DNA of 64,000 nucleotides, taken from positions 1-64,000 of the forward strand of contig NZ_JBKBHT010000007.1 of the NCBI RefSeq assembly GCF_046297595.1, written 5' to 3'. The notes below the pieces were generated by a model, which saw only the letters and a program-made list of their open reading frames with translations, was not told the origin of the DNA and did no database searches. Positions within the stretch are counted from its first letter, which is position 1. Every line of letters begins with the position of its first letter. Made by a program: the position numbers and the translations under genes. The stretch comes from Ferrovibrio sp046297595. Lineage in GTDB: Bacteria; Pseudomonadota; Alphaproteobacteria; Ferrovibrionales; Ferrovibrionaceae. Shown piece by piece: positions 8,883 to 18,745 of the stretch.

Positions 8883-9655
8883 ACCCGCTTGCCGTCATCG
8901 GGCGCGTTTTCCTGAATTTCCTGGCCGCCATCGGCCGGGTCAGCGTCTTTACCTTCCATGGCGTGCGCCATGTGTTTGCGCCGCCGGTCTACCTGCGCCT
9001 GACCGGCAGACAGATGATGGTGATCGGCTATTTCTCGCTGCCGGTGGTCGGCCTCACCGCGCTGTTCACCGGCATGGTGCTGGCGCTGCAGATCTATCTG
9101 GGTTCGTCGCGCTTCAATGCCGAGAATGCCGTGGCCTGGATCGTGGTGCTGGGCATCACGCGCGAGCTTGGCCCGGTGCTGGGCGGCCTGATGGTGGCGG
9201 GCCGCGTTGCTTCCGCCATGGCGGCTGAAATAGGAACGATGCGCGTGACCGAGCAGATCGACGCGCTGACCACGCTGTCCACCAACCCTTACAAATACCT
9301 GGTGGCGCCGCGCATCATTGCCGGCGTGGTGACCCTGCCGATCCTGATCCTGGTGGCCGACATCATCGGCGTGATGGGCGGCTATCTGGTCGGCACTCAC
9401 AAGCTGGGCTTCAATGCCGGCACCTATCTGAAGAACACCTTCGACTTCCTGGAGACCATGGACGTGGTCTCGGGCCTGGTGAAGGCGTCGGTGTTCGGCT
9501 TCATCATCGCATTGATGGGCTGTTATCACGGCTTCAATTCCAAGGGCGGCGCCCAGGGTGTCGGCCGCGCCACCACCGACGCGGTGGTATCGGCCTCGAT
9601 CCTGATCCTGATCGCCAATTATTTCGTCACCGAACTCTTCTTCTCGGGCACATGA
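8879..9655 (+). CDS. mlaE: MlaE-family ABC transporter permease
   Basis: This is the membrane subunit of an Mla-type lipid transport ABC system, which moves phospholipids between the inner and outer membranes to preserve outer-membrane asymmetry. The 258-residue length is normal. Five or six hydrophobic segments are seen, with the family signature VVLGITRELGPVLGGLMVAGRVASAMAAEIG in the middle (given here only as a region, about residues 90-120) and EQIDALTTL just after it. The start overlaps the alr stop and the stop overlaps the next start (ATGA at 9652-9655). The mlaD substrate-binding, mlaC and mlaB partners are not in the window. Confidence 0.93.
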   Translation: MNPLAVIGRVFLNFLAAIGRVSVFTFHGVRHVFAPPVYLRLTGRQMMVIGYFSLPVVGLTALFTGMVLALQIYLGSSRFNAENAVAWIVVLGITRELGPVLGGLMVAGRVASAMAAEIGTMRVTEQIDALTTLSTNPYKYLVAPRIIAGVVTLPILILVADIIGVMGGYLVGTHKLGFNAGTYLKNTFDFLETMDVVSGLVKASVFGFIIALMGCYHGFNSKGGAQGVGRATTDAVVSASILILIANYFVTELFFSGT

Positions 9656-10428
9656 GCAGCGACGCCAAGATAGCCCTGCGCGGGGTGCACAAGCAGTTCG
9701 GCAAGAAGGTGGTGCTGGACGGCATCGACCTGGAAGTGCCGCGCGGCAAGTCGCTGGTGGTGATCGGCGGCTCGGGCACCGGCAAGTCGGTGATGCTGAA
9801 ATGCGTGCTGGGCCTGATCCGGCCGGAGCGCGGCGAAATCCTGATCGATGGCCAGGATGCGATGAAATTCAGCGCCGGCGAGCGCGAAGAGGCACTGCGC
9901 AAGTTCGGCATGCTGTTCCAGGGTTCGGCGCTGTTCGACAGCCTGAAGGTCTGGGAAAACGTCGCCTTCGGCCTGATCCAAGGCCGCCGCATGAACCGCG
10001 ACAAGGCCAAGGACATCGCGCTGGAGAAGCTGGGCCAGGTGGGTCTGGGCCCGGAAGTGGGCGAACTCTCGCCGGCCGAGCTGTCGGGCGGCATGCAGAA
10101 GCGCGTGGCGCTGGCGCGCGCCATCGCCGCCGAGCCCGAGATCATCTTCTTCGACGAACCGACCACCGGCCTCGACCCGATCATGGCCGACGTGATCAAC
10201 AACCTGATCAAGGATTGCGTACAGAAACTGGGCGCCACCACGCTGAGCATCACCCATGACATGGCCAGCGCGCGCAAGATCGCTGACTACATCGCCATGA
10301 TCTACAAGGGCCGCATCATCTGGCACGGCACCGCTGCCGAGGTCGATAAGTCCGGCAACGAGTATGTCGACCAGTTCATCCACGGTCGGGCGGAAGGTCC
10401 GATCAAGATGGAAGTCCTGAAACCTTGA
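9652..10428 (+). CDS. mlaF: MlaF-family ABC transporter ATP-binding protein
   Basis: This is the ATPase partner of the MlaE-like permease. The 258-residue protein has Walker A GGSGTGKS near residue 40, the ABC signature ELSGGMQKR near 142, Walker B IIFFDEPTTGLDP near 163 and the switch histidine in SITHDM. It is translationally coupled to mlaE by a 4-base overlap. The gene order alr-mlaE-mlaF recurs in alphaproteobacteria, but the link between D-alanine synthesis and lipid transport is probably just shared envelope biogenesis. Transcription may end in the hairpin repeat downstream at 10455-10541. Confidence 0.93.
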   Translation: MSSDAKIALRGVHKQFGKKVVLDGIDLEVPRGKSLVVIGGSGTGKSVMLKCVLGLIRPERGEILIDGQDAMKFSAGEREEALRKFGMLFQGSALFDSLKVWENVAFGLIQGRRMNRDKAKDIALEKLGQVGLGPEVGELSPAELSGGMQKRVALARAIAAEPEIIFFDEPTTGLDPIMADVINNLIKDCVQKLGATTLSITHDMASARKIADYIAMIYKGRIIWHGTAAEVDKSGNEYVDQFIHGRAEGPIKMEVLKP

Positions 10429-10454
10429 GCCGGTTACGCACAGTTTCACAAATC

Positions 10455-10541
10455 GTCACCCCGGCCTTGAGCCGGGGTCCCATTTCCTTGGCGCCGCTAA
10501 ATGGGATCCCGGGTCTCCGCTGCGCTACGCCCGGGATGACG
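10455..10541. repeat. Paired hairpin repeats (alphaproteobacterial CGTCAT-type palindrome)
   Basis: Two hairpin units lie head to head between mlaF and radA. The first reads CGTCACCCCGGCCTTGAGCC and on to GGGGTCCCATTT. The second, read on the minus strand, is CGTCATCCCGGG, a GTAGCGCAGCGGA insert, then ACCCGGGATCCCATTT. Their CCCATTT and AAATGGG ends face each other, so the whole block can fold into one cruciform-like structure. Related units occur at 15700-15840. They may act as terminators or message stabilisers; mobility by a transposase is not evident. Confidence 0.8.
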
Positions 10542-10555
10542 AGAACGGGCGGATA

Positions 10556-12012
<1,457 letters not shown>

Positions 12013-12013
<1 letters not shown>

Positions 12014-12681
12014 TGTCGTCCCTGCCGGTCAACATCGTCGACCTGATCGTCATCGTCGTCCTGCTGCTGTCGGCCCTGCTGGCGCTGTTCCGCGGCATCG
12101 TGAAGGAAGTGCTCTCAATCCTGGGCTGGGTGGCTGCCCTCGCGGCGACCTATTTCTTCTTCCCCTATGCCCGCGACATCGCCCGCATCTATATCGAATC
12201 GCGGCTGTTCGCCGATATCGCCGCCGGCATCGCCCTGTTCCTGCCCACCCTGATCCTGTGTTCGCTACTGACCCACTGGATTTCCGAGCAGGTGCGCGCC
12301 TCGGCCATCTCGGCGGTGGACCGCAGCCTGGGCTTCCTGTTCGGCCTGGCGCGCGGCGCCCTGATCGTGGTGGTGGCCTGGTGGATCGTCGACCGCCTGG
12401 TCCCGGTGCCGACCCAGCCGGCCTGGCTGCTGGAGGCCCGCACCCGGCCACTGGCCGTGATGGGCTATAGCTGGGGCGCGGAAATGATCCTGCGACAACT
12501 CGACCCAAGCCGGGTGCCCGAAAAACGGGTACAACCCGGCCCTGCCCCGACCCCGGTGCCGACGCACCAGACCCAGGGGGGCCAAAGCCAGTCCGGCGGC
12601 GCTGACTCGCGCGGCCAAACCGGCTATAAGACCGAGGAACGCCAGGGCATCGACAGTCTTATCCGGCAGGACAAGCCTTGA
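12013..12681 (+). CDS. cvpA: CvpA family protein
   Basis: This is a four-helix inner-membrane protein of the CvpA family, known from colicin V production and from its common position beside purF; its biochemical role is unclear. It starts NIVDLIVIVVLLLSALLALF, followed by the conserved FRGIVKEVLSILGW stretch. Hydrophobic segments lie near residues 5-25, 33-52, 65-88 and 105-128. The C-terminal 80 residues are hydrophilic and Pro/Gln/Gly-rich, longer than in the enterobacterial protein. It overlaps the radA stop by one base and lies 55 bases ahead of purF. Confidence 0.9.
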
Positions 12682-12686
12682 AGCCG

Positions 12687-12718
12687 CCGCGAGCCTGCCC
12701 CATCTACACCGCTCGCGG
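12687..12718 (+). other. Inverted repeat between cvpA and purF
   Basis: CCGCGAGC at 12687-12694 and GCTCGCGG at 12711-12718 form a perfect 8-bp stem with a 16-base loop, ending 18 bases before the purF ATG. No T run follows. It could modulate purF expression or be a weak terminator; no known purine regulator site is recognised in it. Confidence 0.35.
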
Positions 12719-12736
12719 GCGACGGAGCCGCTGACC

Positions 12737-14194
12737 ATGCAGACCAATCCCTTCGACGACGACAAGCTGCGTGAGGAATGCGGCATCTTCGGTATTTTCG
12801 GCAGCCCTGACTCGGCCGCCAATACCGTGCTTGGCCTGCACGCACTTCAGCATCGCGGCCAGGAAGCCGCCGGCATCGTCGCCTACCATGAAGGCCGCTT
12901 CAACAGCCACCGGGCGCTGGGTCATGTGGCACCGAACTTCTCATCCGAGAAAGTGATCCGCGACCTGCAGGGTAACAGCGCCATCGGCCATGTGCGCTAT
13001 TCCACCTCGGGCGCGACGCTGCTGCGCAACGTGCAGCCGATCTATGCCGACCTGGAACTGGGCGGCATCGCGCTGGCCCATAATGGCAACCTGACCAACG
13101 CGCGCATGATCCGCGACGACCTGGTGGCCAAGGGCAGCATCTTTCAGTCCACCATGGACACCGAGGTGATCACCCATCTGGTCGCGCTCAGCCGCAAGAC
13201 CAGCGTGGTGGACCGCATCGTCGACGCTCTGAAGCAGATCGAGGGCGCCTATGCGCTGGTGGCGCTGACGCCGAAGAAGCTGATCGGCGTGCGCGATCCC
13301 TGGGGCGTGCGGCCGCTGGTGCTGGGCAACCTGAAGGGCACGCCGATCCTGGCGTCCGAGACCTGCGCGCTGGATATCCTGGGCGCCGATTTCGTGCGCG
13401 ACATCGAGCCGGGCGAACTGGTGGTGATCGATGCCGAGGGCATCCATTCGCACCACCCCTTCCCGCCGGTGCAGCGCCGCTTCTGCATCTTCGAATACAT
13501 CTATTTCGCCCGCCCGGATTCGCAGGTGGAGGGCCTGAGCGTCTATGAGGCGCGCAAACGCATCGGCGCCGAGCTGGCCCGCGAGAATCCCCTCGAGGCC
13601 GACGTGGTGATCCCGGTGCCGGATTCCGGCGTGCCGGCAGCCATCGGCTATGCCGCCGAGAGCGGCATCCCGTTCGAGCTGGGCATCATCCGCAACCATT
13701 ATGTCGGCCGCACCTTCATCGAGCCGACCGACCAGATCCGCCATCTGGGCGTGAAGCTGAAGCACAATGCCAACCGCGCCTATATCCAGGGCAAGCGGGT
13801 GATCCTGGTGGACGATTCCATCGTGCGCGGCACCACCTCGACCAAGATCGTCGAGATGGTGCGCGAGGCCGGCGCCAAGGAAGTGCATATGCGCATCGCC
13901 TCGCCGCCGACGACGCATAGCTGCTTCTACGGCGTGGATACGCCGGAACGCTCCAAGCTGCTGGCGGCGACGCACAGCGTCGAGGAGATGACCAAGTTCA
14001 TCAAGGCCGACAGCCTCGCCTTCCTCTCCATGGACGGCCTCTATCGCGCCATGGGCCGCCCGGCCCGCGATGCCGCCAAGCCGGCCTTCTGCGATGCCTG
14101 CTTCTCGGGCGATTATCCCATCGGCCTGACCGACGAGGCCGACCGCACCACGCGCGGCCCACGCCAGCTCACCCTGCTGGCCGAAACCGGCTAG
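12737..14194 (+). CDS. purF: Amidophosphoribosyltransferase
   Basis: PurF catalyses the first step of purine synthesis, forming 5-phosphoribosylamine from PRPP and glutamine. The 485-residue protein carries a 14-residue propeptide ahead of Cys15 (REECGIFGIFG), the nucleophile exposed by autocleavage in the Bacillus-type class. The Ntn glutaminase domain includes IGHVRYSTSG and LAHNGNLTN. The phosphoribosyltransferase domain has the PRPP loop VILVDDSIVRGTTS near residue 355. Cysteines in the C-terminal part (FCDACFSGDYP) fit the Fe-S binding type of PurF. GGAG precedes the ATG. The gene belongs to the radA-cvpA-purF group. Confidence 0.97.
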   Translation: MQTNPFDDDKLREECGIFGIFGSPDSAANTVLGLHALQHRGQEAAGIVAYHEGRFNSHRALGHVAPNFSSEKVIRDLQGNSAIGHVRYSTSGATLLRNVQPIYADLELGGIALAHNGNLTNARMIRDDLVAKGSIFQSTMDTEVITHLVALSRKTSVVDRIVDALKQIEGAYALVALTPKKLIGVRDPWGVRPLVLGNLKGTPILASETCALDILGADFVRDIEPGELVVIDAEGIHSHHPFPPVQRRFCIFEYIYFARPDSQVEGLSVYEARKRIGAELARENPLEADVVIPVPDSGVPAAIGYAAESGIPFELGIIRNHYVGRTFIEPTDQIRHLGVKLKHNANRAYIQGKRVILVDDSIVRGTTSTKIVEMVREAGAKEVHMRIASPPTTHSCFYGVDTPERSKLLAATHSVEEMTKFIKADSLAFLSMDGLYRAMGRPARDAAKPAFCDACFSGDYPIGLTDEADRTTRGPRQLTLLAETG

Positions 14195-14216
14195 TTTCCA
14201 AGACAGAGATTCCATC

Positions 14217-14939
14217 ATGCGTCTGAAAGACCGGATCGCGCTGATCACCGGTGCCAGCCGCGGCATCGGTGCCGCCATCGCCAAACGTTATGCCGCCGAG
14301 GGCGCGCATGTGATCTGCGTCGCCCGCACCACCGGCGCGCTGGAAGAACTGGACGACGAGATCAAGGCTGCCGGCGGCAGCGCCACGCTGGTGCCGCTGG
14401 ACCTGGAAAAGACCGAGCTGATCGACGGCCTGGCCGCGCCGCTCTATGAGCGTTTCGGCCGCATCGACATCCTGGTCGGCAATGCTGGCATCTTCGGCCG
14501 CATGACGCCGCTGCACCAGTTTCCGCCCGAGCTGTGGGAGAAGGTGTTCAAGATCAACGTGCATGCCAACCAGCGCCTGATCCGCGCCGTGCATCCGCTG
14601 CTGAATGCCTCGCCTGCCGGCCGCGCAATCTTCGTCACCTCGACTGTTGCGCGCGACATCCGCGCCTATTGGGGCGCCTATGCGGCTTCGAAGGCCGCGC
14701 TGGAGGCCATGGTGCTGGGTTATGCCAAGGAATGCGCGCAGGGCAACATCCGCGCCAATCTGGTCAATCCCGGCGGCACGCGCACCAACATGCGCGCCGA
14801 GGCCTTTCCCGGCGAAGACCAGAACACCCTGCCGACGCCCGAGGACATCATGGAAGTGTTCGTCGCGCTGGCCGAAGCGGGCTGCAATCGCAACGGCGAA
14901 CTGATTTCCGCCCGCGAGTATTGCGGGATCGGCAAGTAG
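14217..14939 (+). CDS. SDR-family oxidoreductase
   Basis: This is a 240-residue classical short-chain dehydrogenase/reductase. The NAD(P)-binding motif TGASRGIG is at residues 11-18, the NAG motif is near residue 90 (LVGNAGIF), and the catalytic pair is Tyr155-x3-Lys159 (YAASK) with the expected Ser/Thr upstream in IFVTSTVA. PGGTRTNMRAEAFPGED covers the substrate loop. The pattern is close to the YciK-like or general SDR group, so the substrate cannot be predicted. It starts 22 bases after the purF stop and runs 3 bases ahead of the hydratase-like gene, so these two are surely one transcript. Confidence 0.88.
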   Translation: MRLKDRIALITGASRGIGAAIAKRYAAEGAHVICVARTTGALEELDDEIKAAGGSATLVPLDLEKTELIDGLAAPLYERFGRIDILVGNAGIFGRMTPLHQFPPELWEKVFKINVHANQRLIRAVHPLLNASPAGRAIFVTSTVARDIRAYWGAYAASKAALEAMVLGYAKECAQGNIRANLVNPGGTRTNMRAEAFPGEDQNTLPTPEDIMEVFVALAEAGCNRNGELISAREYCGIGK

Positions 14940-14942
14940 GCG

Positions 14943-15683
14943 ATGCATGCGGGCGCAATTGCCGCCCTGCTCGCCGCGCGCAGCGGCGGGCCGCTGTTTA
15001 CGCCGGATTATCCGCTTGAGAGCCTGAACGACGTCTGGGCCATCCAGTCGGGCGCGATGGCCGCGCTCGGCCCGGTCGGCGGCTGGAAGGTCGGCCGCTG
15101 GGACGCCGATGCACCGCTGATCTATGCCCCGATCCGCAAGGCGATGATCCGCCCGTCGCCATCGGCGTGGCTGCCGGCCGAATGCCGCCTGCGCGGCCTG
15201 GAACTGGAAGTCGGCTTCCACATCGATGCAACGCCGCCGGCCACAAACGACCCGGATTTTCTGCGCAAGCTGGCTGCCAGCGTTACGTCCATGCCGGTTT
15301 TCGAAGTGGTGGACAGTCGCCTCGCGGATCCGCAGGGCACGACGCCGCTCTGGCGGCTGGCCGATTTCCAGCTCAATGCCGGGCTGGTCTACGGCGAACC
15401 GGCAAAGCCCGGCTGGCAGCCCGGCGATTTCGATCATCCGCATGTGCAACTGACCGCCAACGGTACGGACGAATACAACGGACCCGCGACGCTGAATACC
15501 CGTACGCCGTTCATCATGCTCGCCGATCTGGTCCGCGAGTGCGGCGATCATTGCGGCGGCGTGCAGCCGGGCCAGATCGTTACCACCGGTTCTTTCACGG
15601 GACTGCGCTTCTTCGCCAAAGGTACCAAGCTCACCGGCCGGATCGCGGGTCTGGCGCCGATCAGCGCGACATTTGAAACATAA
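14943..15683 (+). CDS. 2-keto-4-pentenoate hydratase-like protein (fumarylacetoacetate hydrolase superfamily)
   Basis: The 246-residue protein resembles the MhpD/XylJ hydratase side of the FAH superfamily. It has GGWKVGRWDADAPLIYAPI near residue 50, LRGLELEVGFHI near 85 (acidic metal ligands Glu-x-Glu), VFEVVDSRL near 120, and the terminal TTGSFTGLRFFAKG stretch typical of the family. The exact reaction is unknown; relatives hydrate 2-hydroxypenta-2,4-dienoate or decarboxylate oxo-acids. It follows the SDR gene by 3 bases, so both may serve one small oxidation pathway. It is followed by a block of hairpin repeats. Confidence 0.75.
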   Translation: MHAGAIAALLAARSGGPLFTPDYPLESLNDVWAIQSGAMAALGPVGGWKVGRWDADAPLIYAPIRKAMIRPSPSAWLPAECRLRGLELEVGFHIDATPPATNDPDFLRKLAASVTSMPVFEVVDSRLADPQGTTPLWRLADFQLNAGLVYGEPAKPGWQPGDFDHPHVQLTANGTDEYNGPATLNTRTPFIMLADLVRECGDHCGGVQPGQIVTTGSFTGLRFFAKGTKLTGRIAGLAPISATFET

Positions 15684-15699
15684 AGTGCAGCTAGACTTG

Positions 15700-15840
15700 G
15701 ATGGCCGGATCAAACCCGGCCATGACGTACCTGAGAGATGTCGTCATGCGCGGGCTTGACCCGCGCATCCACGTCCTTTCTTCTGGGTCCCAGAAAAATC
15801 ATGGATGCCCGATCAGGACAGCGTCTTGGGTTCGGGCATG
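15700..15840. repeat. Cluster of three hairpin repeats
   Basis: Three hairpin units fill the gap before the EamA gene. Unit 1 (15700-15727) has GGCCGG/CCGGCC arms. Unit 2 (15742-15773) has CGTCATGCGCGGGCTTGACC with a GCGCGGG/CCCGCGC stem. Unit 3 (about 15800-15840) pairs ATGCCCGA with TCGGGCAT. Units 1 and 2 share the frame CGTCATG-stem-TTGA-stem-CATCC with the 10455 block, but the stem bases differ in a compensated way. Confidence 0.8.
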
Positions 15841-15874
15841 ATTGAAGAAACTTAAGAATAAAGAAGAAGTGTCC

Positions 15875-16774
15875 ATGTCTCCTCCCCGTTCTCCGCTCGC
15901 CGGCATGGCGCTGGTTGCCTTCGGCGCGATCGGTTTCGGCCTGATGCCGTTATTCGCCCGTACCGCCTATGCCGAAGGCCTTCCGCCGCTGTCGCTGCTG
16001 ACATGGCGGTTCGGCATAGCCGTTTTGTGTATGCTGCCGTTCCTTGGGCACATGATCGCGGCGCGGCGCGAGACGCTGGTCGCCACCCTGAGCGGCGCCG
16101 GCTACATGGGCATCAACCTGTTCTACTTCCTCGCGCTGGAGCGCCTGACTGTCGGCCTGACCGTGCTGATCCTCTTCACCTATCCGCTATTCACCATCCT
16201 GATCGGCTGGCTGGGCTTCAAAGAAAGGCTCACCTGGCAGAATGCGCTGGCCGCGCTGCTGGTGCTGGCGGCCGCTATGCTGATCCTCTCGCCCGCCGGT
16301 TTCGGCGATGGCGTGCTGGACTGGGTCGGCATCGGCATGGCCTTCGTGCCGCCGGCCGCCTATGCATTGTTCGTGCATGTCGCCGCCAAGCGGCTGAGCC
16401 GCATGACCATCCCGGTTCGCCTGGGCGGCGTGTTCCTGGGTGGCCTGATCGCCATGCTGGTGCTGGGCCTGATCATGGATGGCGGCATTACCACGCCCGC
16501 TTCGCTGCCCGGCTGGGGCGCCGTGGCGGCTTTGGCCATCCTGAGCACCGTGGTGGCGCTGGGCCTGCTGCTGATCGGGGCGCCGGCCGCTGGCGCGGAA
16601 CGCAGCGCCATTGCGGGCGCCAGCGAACTGGTGACGGCGCTGGCCGTGGGGGCGATTGCCTTCGGCGAAAGTCTGGATATTCGCATGATAGGCGGCACGG
16701 TATTGATTTTTGCCGCCATCCTTTTGGCTGCCCGCAGCCCCGCCGCACCGCACAACCAGCCGCATGCTGAGTAA
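15875..16774 (+). CDS. EamA/DMT-superfamily permease
   Basis: This is a second ten-helix drug/metabolite transporter, about 299 residues. Repeat 1 begins LAGMALVAFGAIGFGLMPLFAR; repeat 2 starts near the WVGIGMAFVPPAAYALFVH segment, and the final helix is MIGGTVLIFAAILLAARSP. The frame extends upstream to a TTG at 15842, but the ATG at 15875 is preceded by AAGAAGAAG and gives the normal N-terminus. The function is probably metabolite export or import; the substrate is unknown. It has no close operon partner: hairpin repeats lie upstream and a 103-base AT-rich gap downstream. Confidence 0.85.
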   Translation: MSPPRSPLAGMALVAFGAIGFGLMPLFARTAYAEGLPPLSLLTWRFGIAVLCMLPFLGHMIAARRETLVATLSGAGYMGINLFYFLALERLTVGLTVLILFTYPLFTILIGWLGFKERLTWQNALAALLVLAAAMLILSPAGFGDGVLDWVGIGMAFVPPAAYALFVHVAAKRLSRMTIPVRLGGVFLGGLIAMLVLGLIMDGGITTPASLPGWGAVAALAILSTVVALGLLLIGAPAAGAERSAIAGASELVTALAVGAIAFGESLDIRMIGGTVLIFAAILLAARSPAAPHNQPHAE

Positions 16775-16877
16775 AACACATAAAAAGTGTTTATTAGTAT
16801 TATCAACAATATAAATTGCGAAAAATAACGGCACCGCCTATCCTCCCTTTCACGGATTTGCAGGGAGGGAAACGCAA

Positions 16878-17207
16878 ATGCACCGTTCTGTCTCGCCAAG
16901 GCTGCTGGCCGTCGCGATTGGCCTGGCCAGCATCGGCCTGGCCGCCATGCCCGCCGCCGCCCAGCAGCGTAATGCCGCCATCAGCGACACCATGTTCGCC
17001 GCACAGACCTGCAATGTCTGCCATGGCAGCGCGTCCTACATCTCGCCGACCATGCCGGCGATCCATGGCGTGCCGGCCGACACGCTCTATACCGCGCTGA
17101 CCGAGTTCAAGGCCGACAAGCGCCCCTACACCATCATGGGGCGTATCGCGCGCGGCTACAGCGACGAGCAGCTCAGGGCGCTCGCCGATTATCTGGCCAA
17201 GAACTGA
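16878..17207 (+). CDS. fccA: Small periplasmic cytochrome c, probable FccA subunit
   Basis: The 109-residue protein has a signal peptide (cleavage expected after AAA-Q near residue 28) and a single heme-c site, C45-N-V-C48-H49. The mature protein is about 80 residues, a class I mono-heme cytochrome. It lies 16 bases upstream of a flavocytochrome c sulfide dehydrogenase flavoprotein gene, so it is best read as its electron-accepting cytochrome subunit. Unlike the di-heme FccA of Allochromatium it has one heme. A clear GGAGGG precedes the ATG. The upstream gap is unusually AT-rich and contains AAACAC/GTGTTT arms at 16774-16792 that may end the preceding transcript. Confidence 0.82.
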   Translation: MHRSVSPRLLAVAIGLASIGLAAMPAAAQQRNAAISDTMFAAQTCNVCHGSASYISPTMPAIHGVPADTLYTALTEFKADKRPYTIMGRIARGYSDEQLRALADYLAKN

Positions 17208-17223
17208 GGCAGGAGGACCAGCC

Positions 17224-18501
17224 ATGACCCATATCTCCCGCCGCCACCTGCTCGCCGCCGGCGCCGCGTCTGCGGCCATGTTCGGCCTGCCCCATATCGC
17301 CCGCGCACAAAGCGCCGGCCGCGTCGTCGTGATCGGCGGCGGCTTCGGCGGCGCCACCACCGCGCGCTACATCAAGCTGTTCTCGCCCAACACGGAGGTG
17401 ACGCTGATCGAACGCGATCCCAGCTATGTCACCTGCCCCTTCTCGAACTATGTGCTGGGTGGCATCAAGCAGATCGACGACATCACCCACCGCCGCGATC
17501 CGCTGCAGCAGCGTTATGGCGTGAAGATCCTGCGCGGCGAAGCTTCGGCCGTCGACACCAATGCCAAGCGCGTGCGCCTGAAGGACGGCGCGCAGGTCAA
17601 CTACGACCGCCTGGTGGTGGCACCGGGCATCGAGCTGAATTATGCCGGCGTGCCGGGCTGGAGCGAGCAGGCTGCCAATACGGTGATGCCGCATGCCTGG
17701 AAAGCCGGACCGCAGACCCTGCTGCTGCGCAAGCAGCTCGAAAGCATGGCCGATGGCGGCACGGTGATCGTGGCCCCGCCGGCCAATCCGTTCCGCTGCC
17801 CGCCCGGTCCCTACGAGCGGGTCAGCATGATCGCCTGGTACCTGAAGACCCATAAGCCGAAATCCAAGATCCTGGTCCTGGATGCCAAGGATGCCTTCTC
17901 GAAACAGGGCCTCTTCGTCTCGGGCTGGGAAAGCCAGTATCCGGGCATGATCACCTGGATCGCCGGCAAGGATGGCGGCAAGATCGAAAGCGTCGACCCC
18001 AAGGGCATGACGGTGACGGCCGGCTTCGGCAAGGAGAAAGGCGCGGTGATCAATATCATCCCGCCGCAAACCGCCGGCAGGATCGCCATCGATGCCGGCC
18101 TGGCCGAAGCGAATGGCTGGTGCGCCGTCGATCCGGCCAGCTTCGCATCCAAGAAGGCGCGCGACGTCTATGTGCTGGGCGATGCCTCGATTGCCGGCGC
18201 GATGCCGAAATCGGGCACCGCGGCCAACAGCCAGGCCAAGGTGGTGGCCGCCAATATCGTGTCGTCCCTGCGCGGCACCACGCCGCCAGCGGCGGTGTTC
18301 CACAACACCTGCTACAGCCTGGTGACGCCGGACTATGGCATCTCGGTCACCGACACCTACCGCCCCGGCCCGAATGGCGTGGCGGCCGTGCCGAATGCCG
18401 GCGGCGTTTCGCCCATGCAGACCAACGCGGCCCAGCGCAAGGCGGAAGCCGAGCATACCGCCGGCTGGTATGCCGGCATCATCGCCGATACGTTCGGCTG
18501 A
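17224..18501 (+). CDS. fccB: Flavocytochrome c sulfide dehydrogenase, flavoprotein subunit
   Basis: This is the FAD subunit of a periplasmic enzyme that oxidises sulfide to sulfur or polysulfide and passes electrons to the adjacent cytochrome. The 425-residue precursor has a twin-arginine signal (ISRRHLLAAGAASAAMFG). The FAD-binding motif VVVIGGGFGGATTARY follows near residue 37. Cys in YVTCPFSNYVLGG and in PFRCPPGPYER are candidates for the redox disulfide and the covalent flavin/sulfide region seen in FccB. A second FAD-contact motif, DVYVLGDASIAG, is near residue 315. AGGAGG precedes the ATG. With fccA it makes a complete two-gene sulfide oxidation unit. Confidence 0.9.
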   Translation: MTHISRRHLLAAGAASAAMFGLPHIARAQSAGRVVVIGGGFGGATTARYIKLFSPNTEVTLIERDPSYVTCPFSNYVLGGIKQIDDITHRRDPLQQRYGVKILRGEASAVDTNAKRVRLKDGAQVNYDRLVVAPGIELNYAGVPGWSEQAANTVMPHAWKAGPQTLLLRKQLESMADGGTVIVAPPANPFRCPPGPYERVSMIAWYLKTHKPKSKILVLDAKDAFSKQGLFVSGWESQYPGMITWIAGKDGGKIESVDPKGMTVTAGFGKEKGAVINIIPPQTAGRIAIDAGLAEANGWCAVDPASFASKKARDVYVLGDASIAGAMPKSGTAANSQAKVVAANIVSSLRGTTPPAAVFHNTCYSLVTPDYGISVTDTYRPGPNGVAAVPNAGGVSPMQTNAAQRKAEAEHTAGWYAGIIADTFG

Positions 18502-18521
18502 AACCTATCTGCGCACCAAAA

Positions 18522-18550
18522 AACCCCCGGAGCACGAAGCTCCGGGGGTT
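18522..18550 (-). terminator. Hairpin between fccB and hemN
   Basis: A 12-bp perfect stem, AACCCCCGGAGC at 18522-18533 and GCTCCGGGGGTT at 18539-18550, has a 5-base loop. The A run at 18518-18523 gives a T tract only when read on the minus strand; on the plus strand the hairpin follows fccB but has no T tract. It probably ends or stabilises the fccAB message. Confidence 0.65.
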
Positions 18551-18617
18551 CAGTTGGGAACACGAGGGTCATCCCTCGACGCTGACCTGGTTTTTATCCC
18601 ATGGCAGGCCCATGGAT

Positions 18618-18639
18618 GGCTGTGACCATGGTCACAGCC
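18618..18639. promoter_or_regulatory. Perfect CRP-type palindrome upstream of hemN
   Basis: A 22-bp perfect palindrome has TGTGACCATGGTCACA (18621-18636) at its core. TGTGA-N6-TCACA is exactly the CRP consensus. It lies 107 bases before the hemN start. A weak FNR/FixK-like word (CTGTCATCGATCAA, 18658-18671, right half-site perfect) lies between it and hemN. A Crp/Fnr-family activator site for hemN is the likely meaning. Confidence 0.65.
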
Positions 18640-18745
18640 CGTAGGGCGCCGCAAAACTGTCATCGATCAAATATTTAAGGGGCGGCATCCCCTCCGGTTG
18701 CGCTAGGTCAAAGCGCCCTGGCCGGCGCCATGCTCCAGTGGCGCC

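Noticed and set aside
15842..15874. TTG start for the second EamA gene
   Set aside because: The added residues KKLKNKEEVS are unlike the family N-terminus, and the AAGAAGAAG stretch is well placed for the ATG at 15875.
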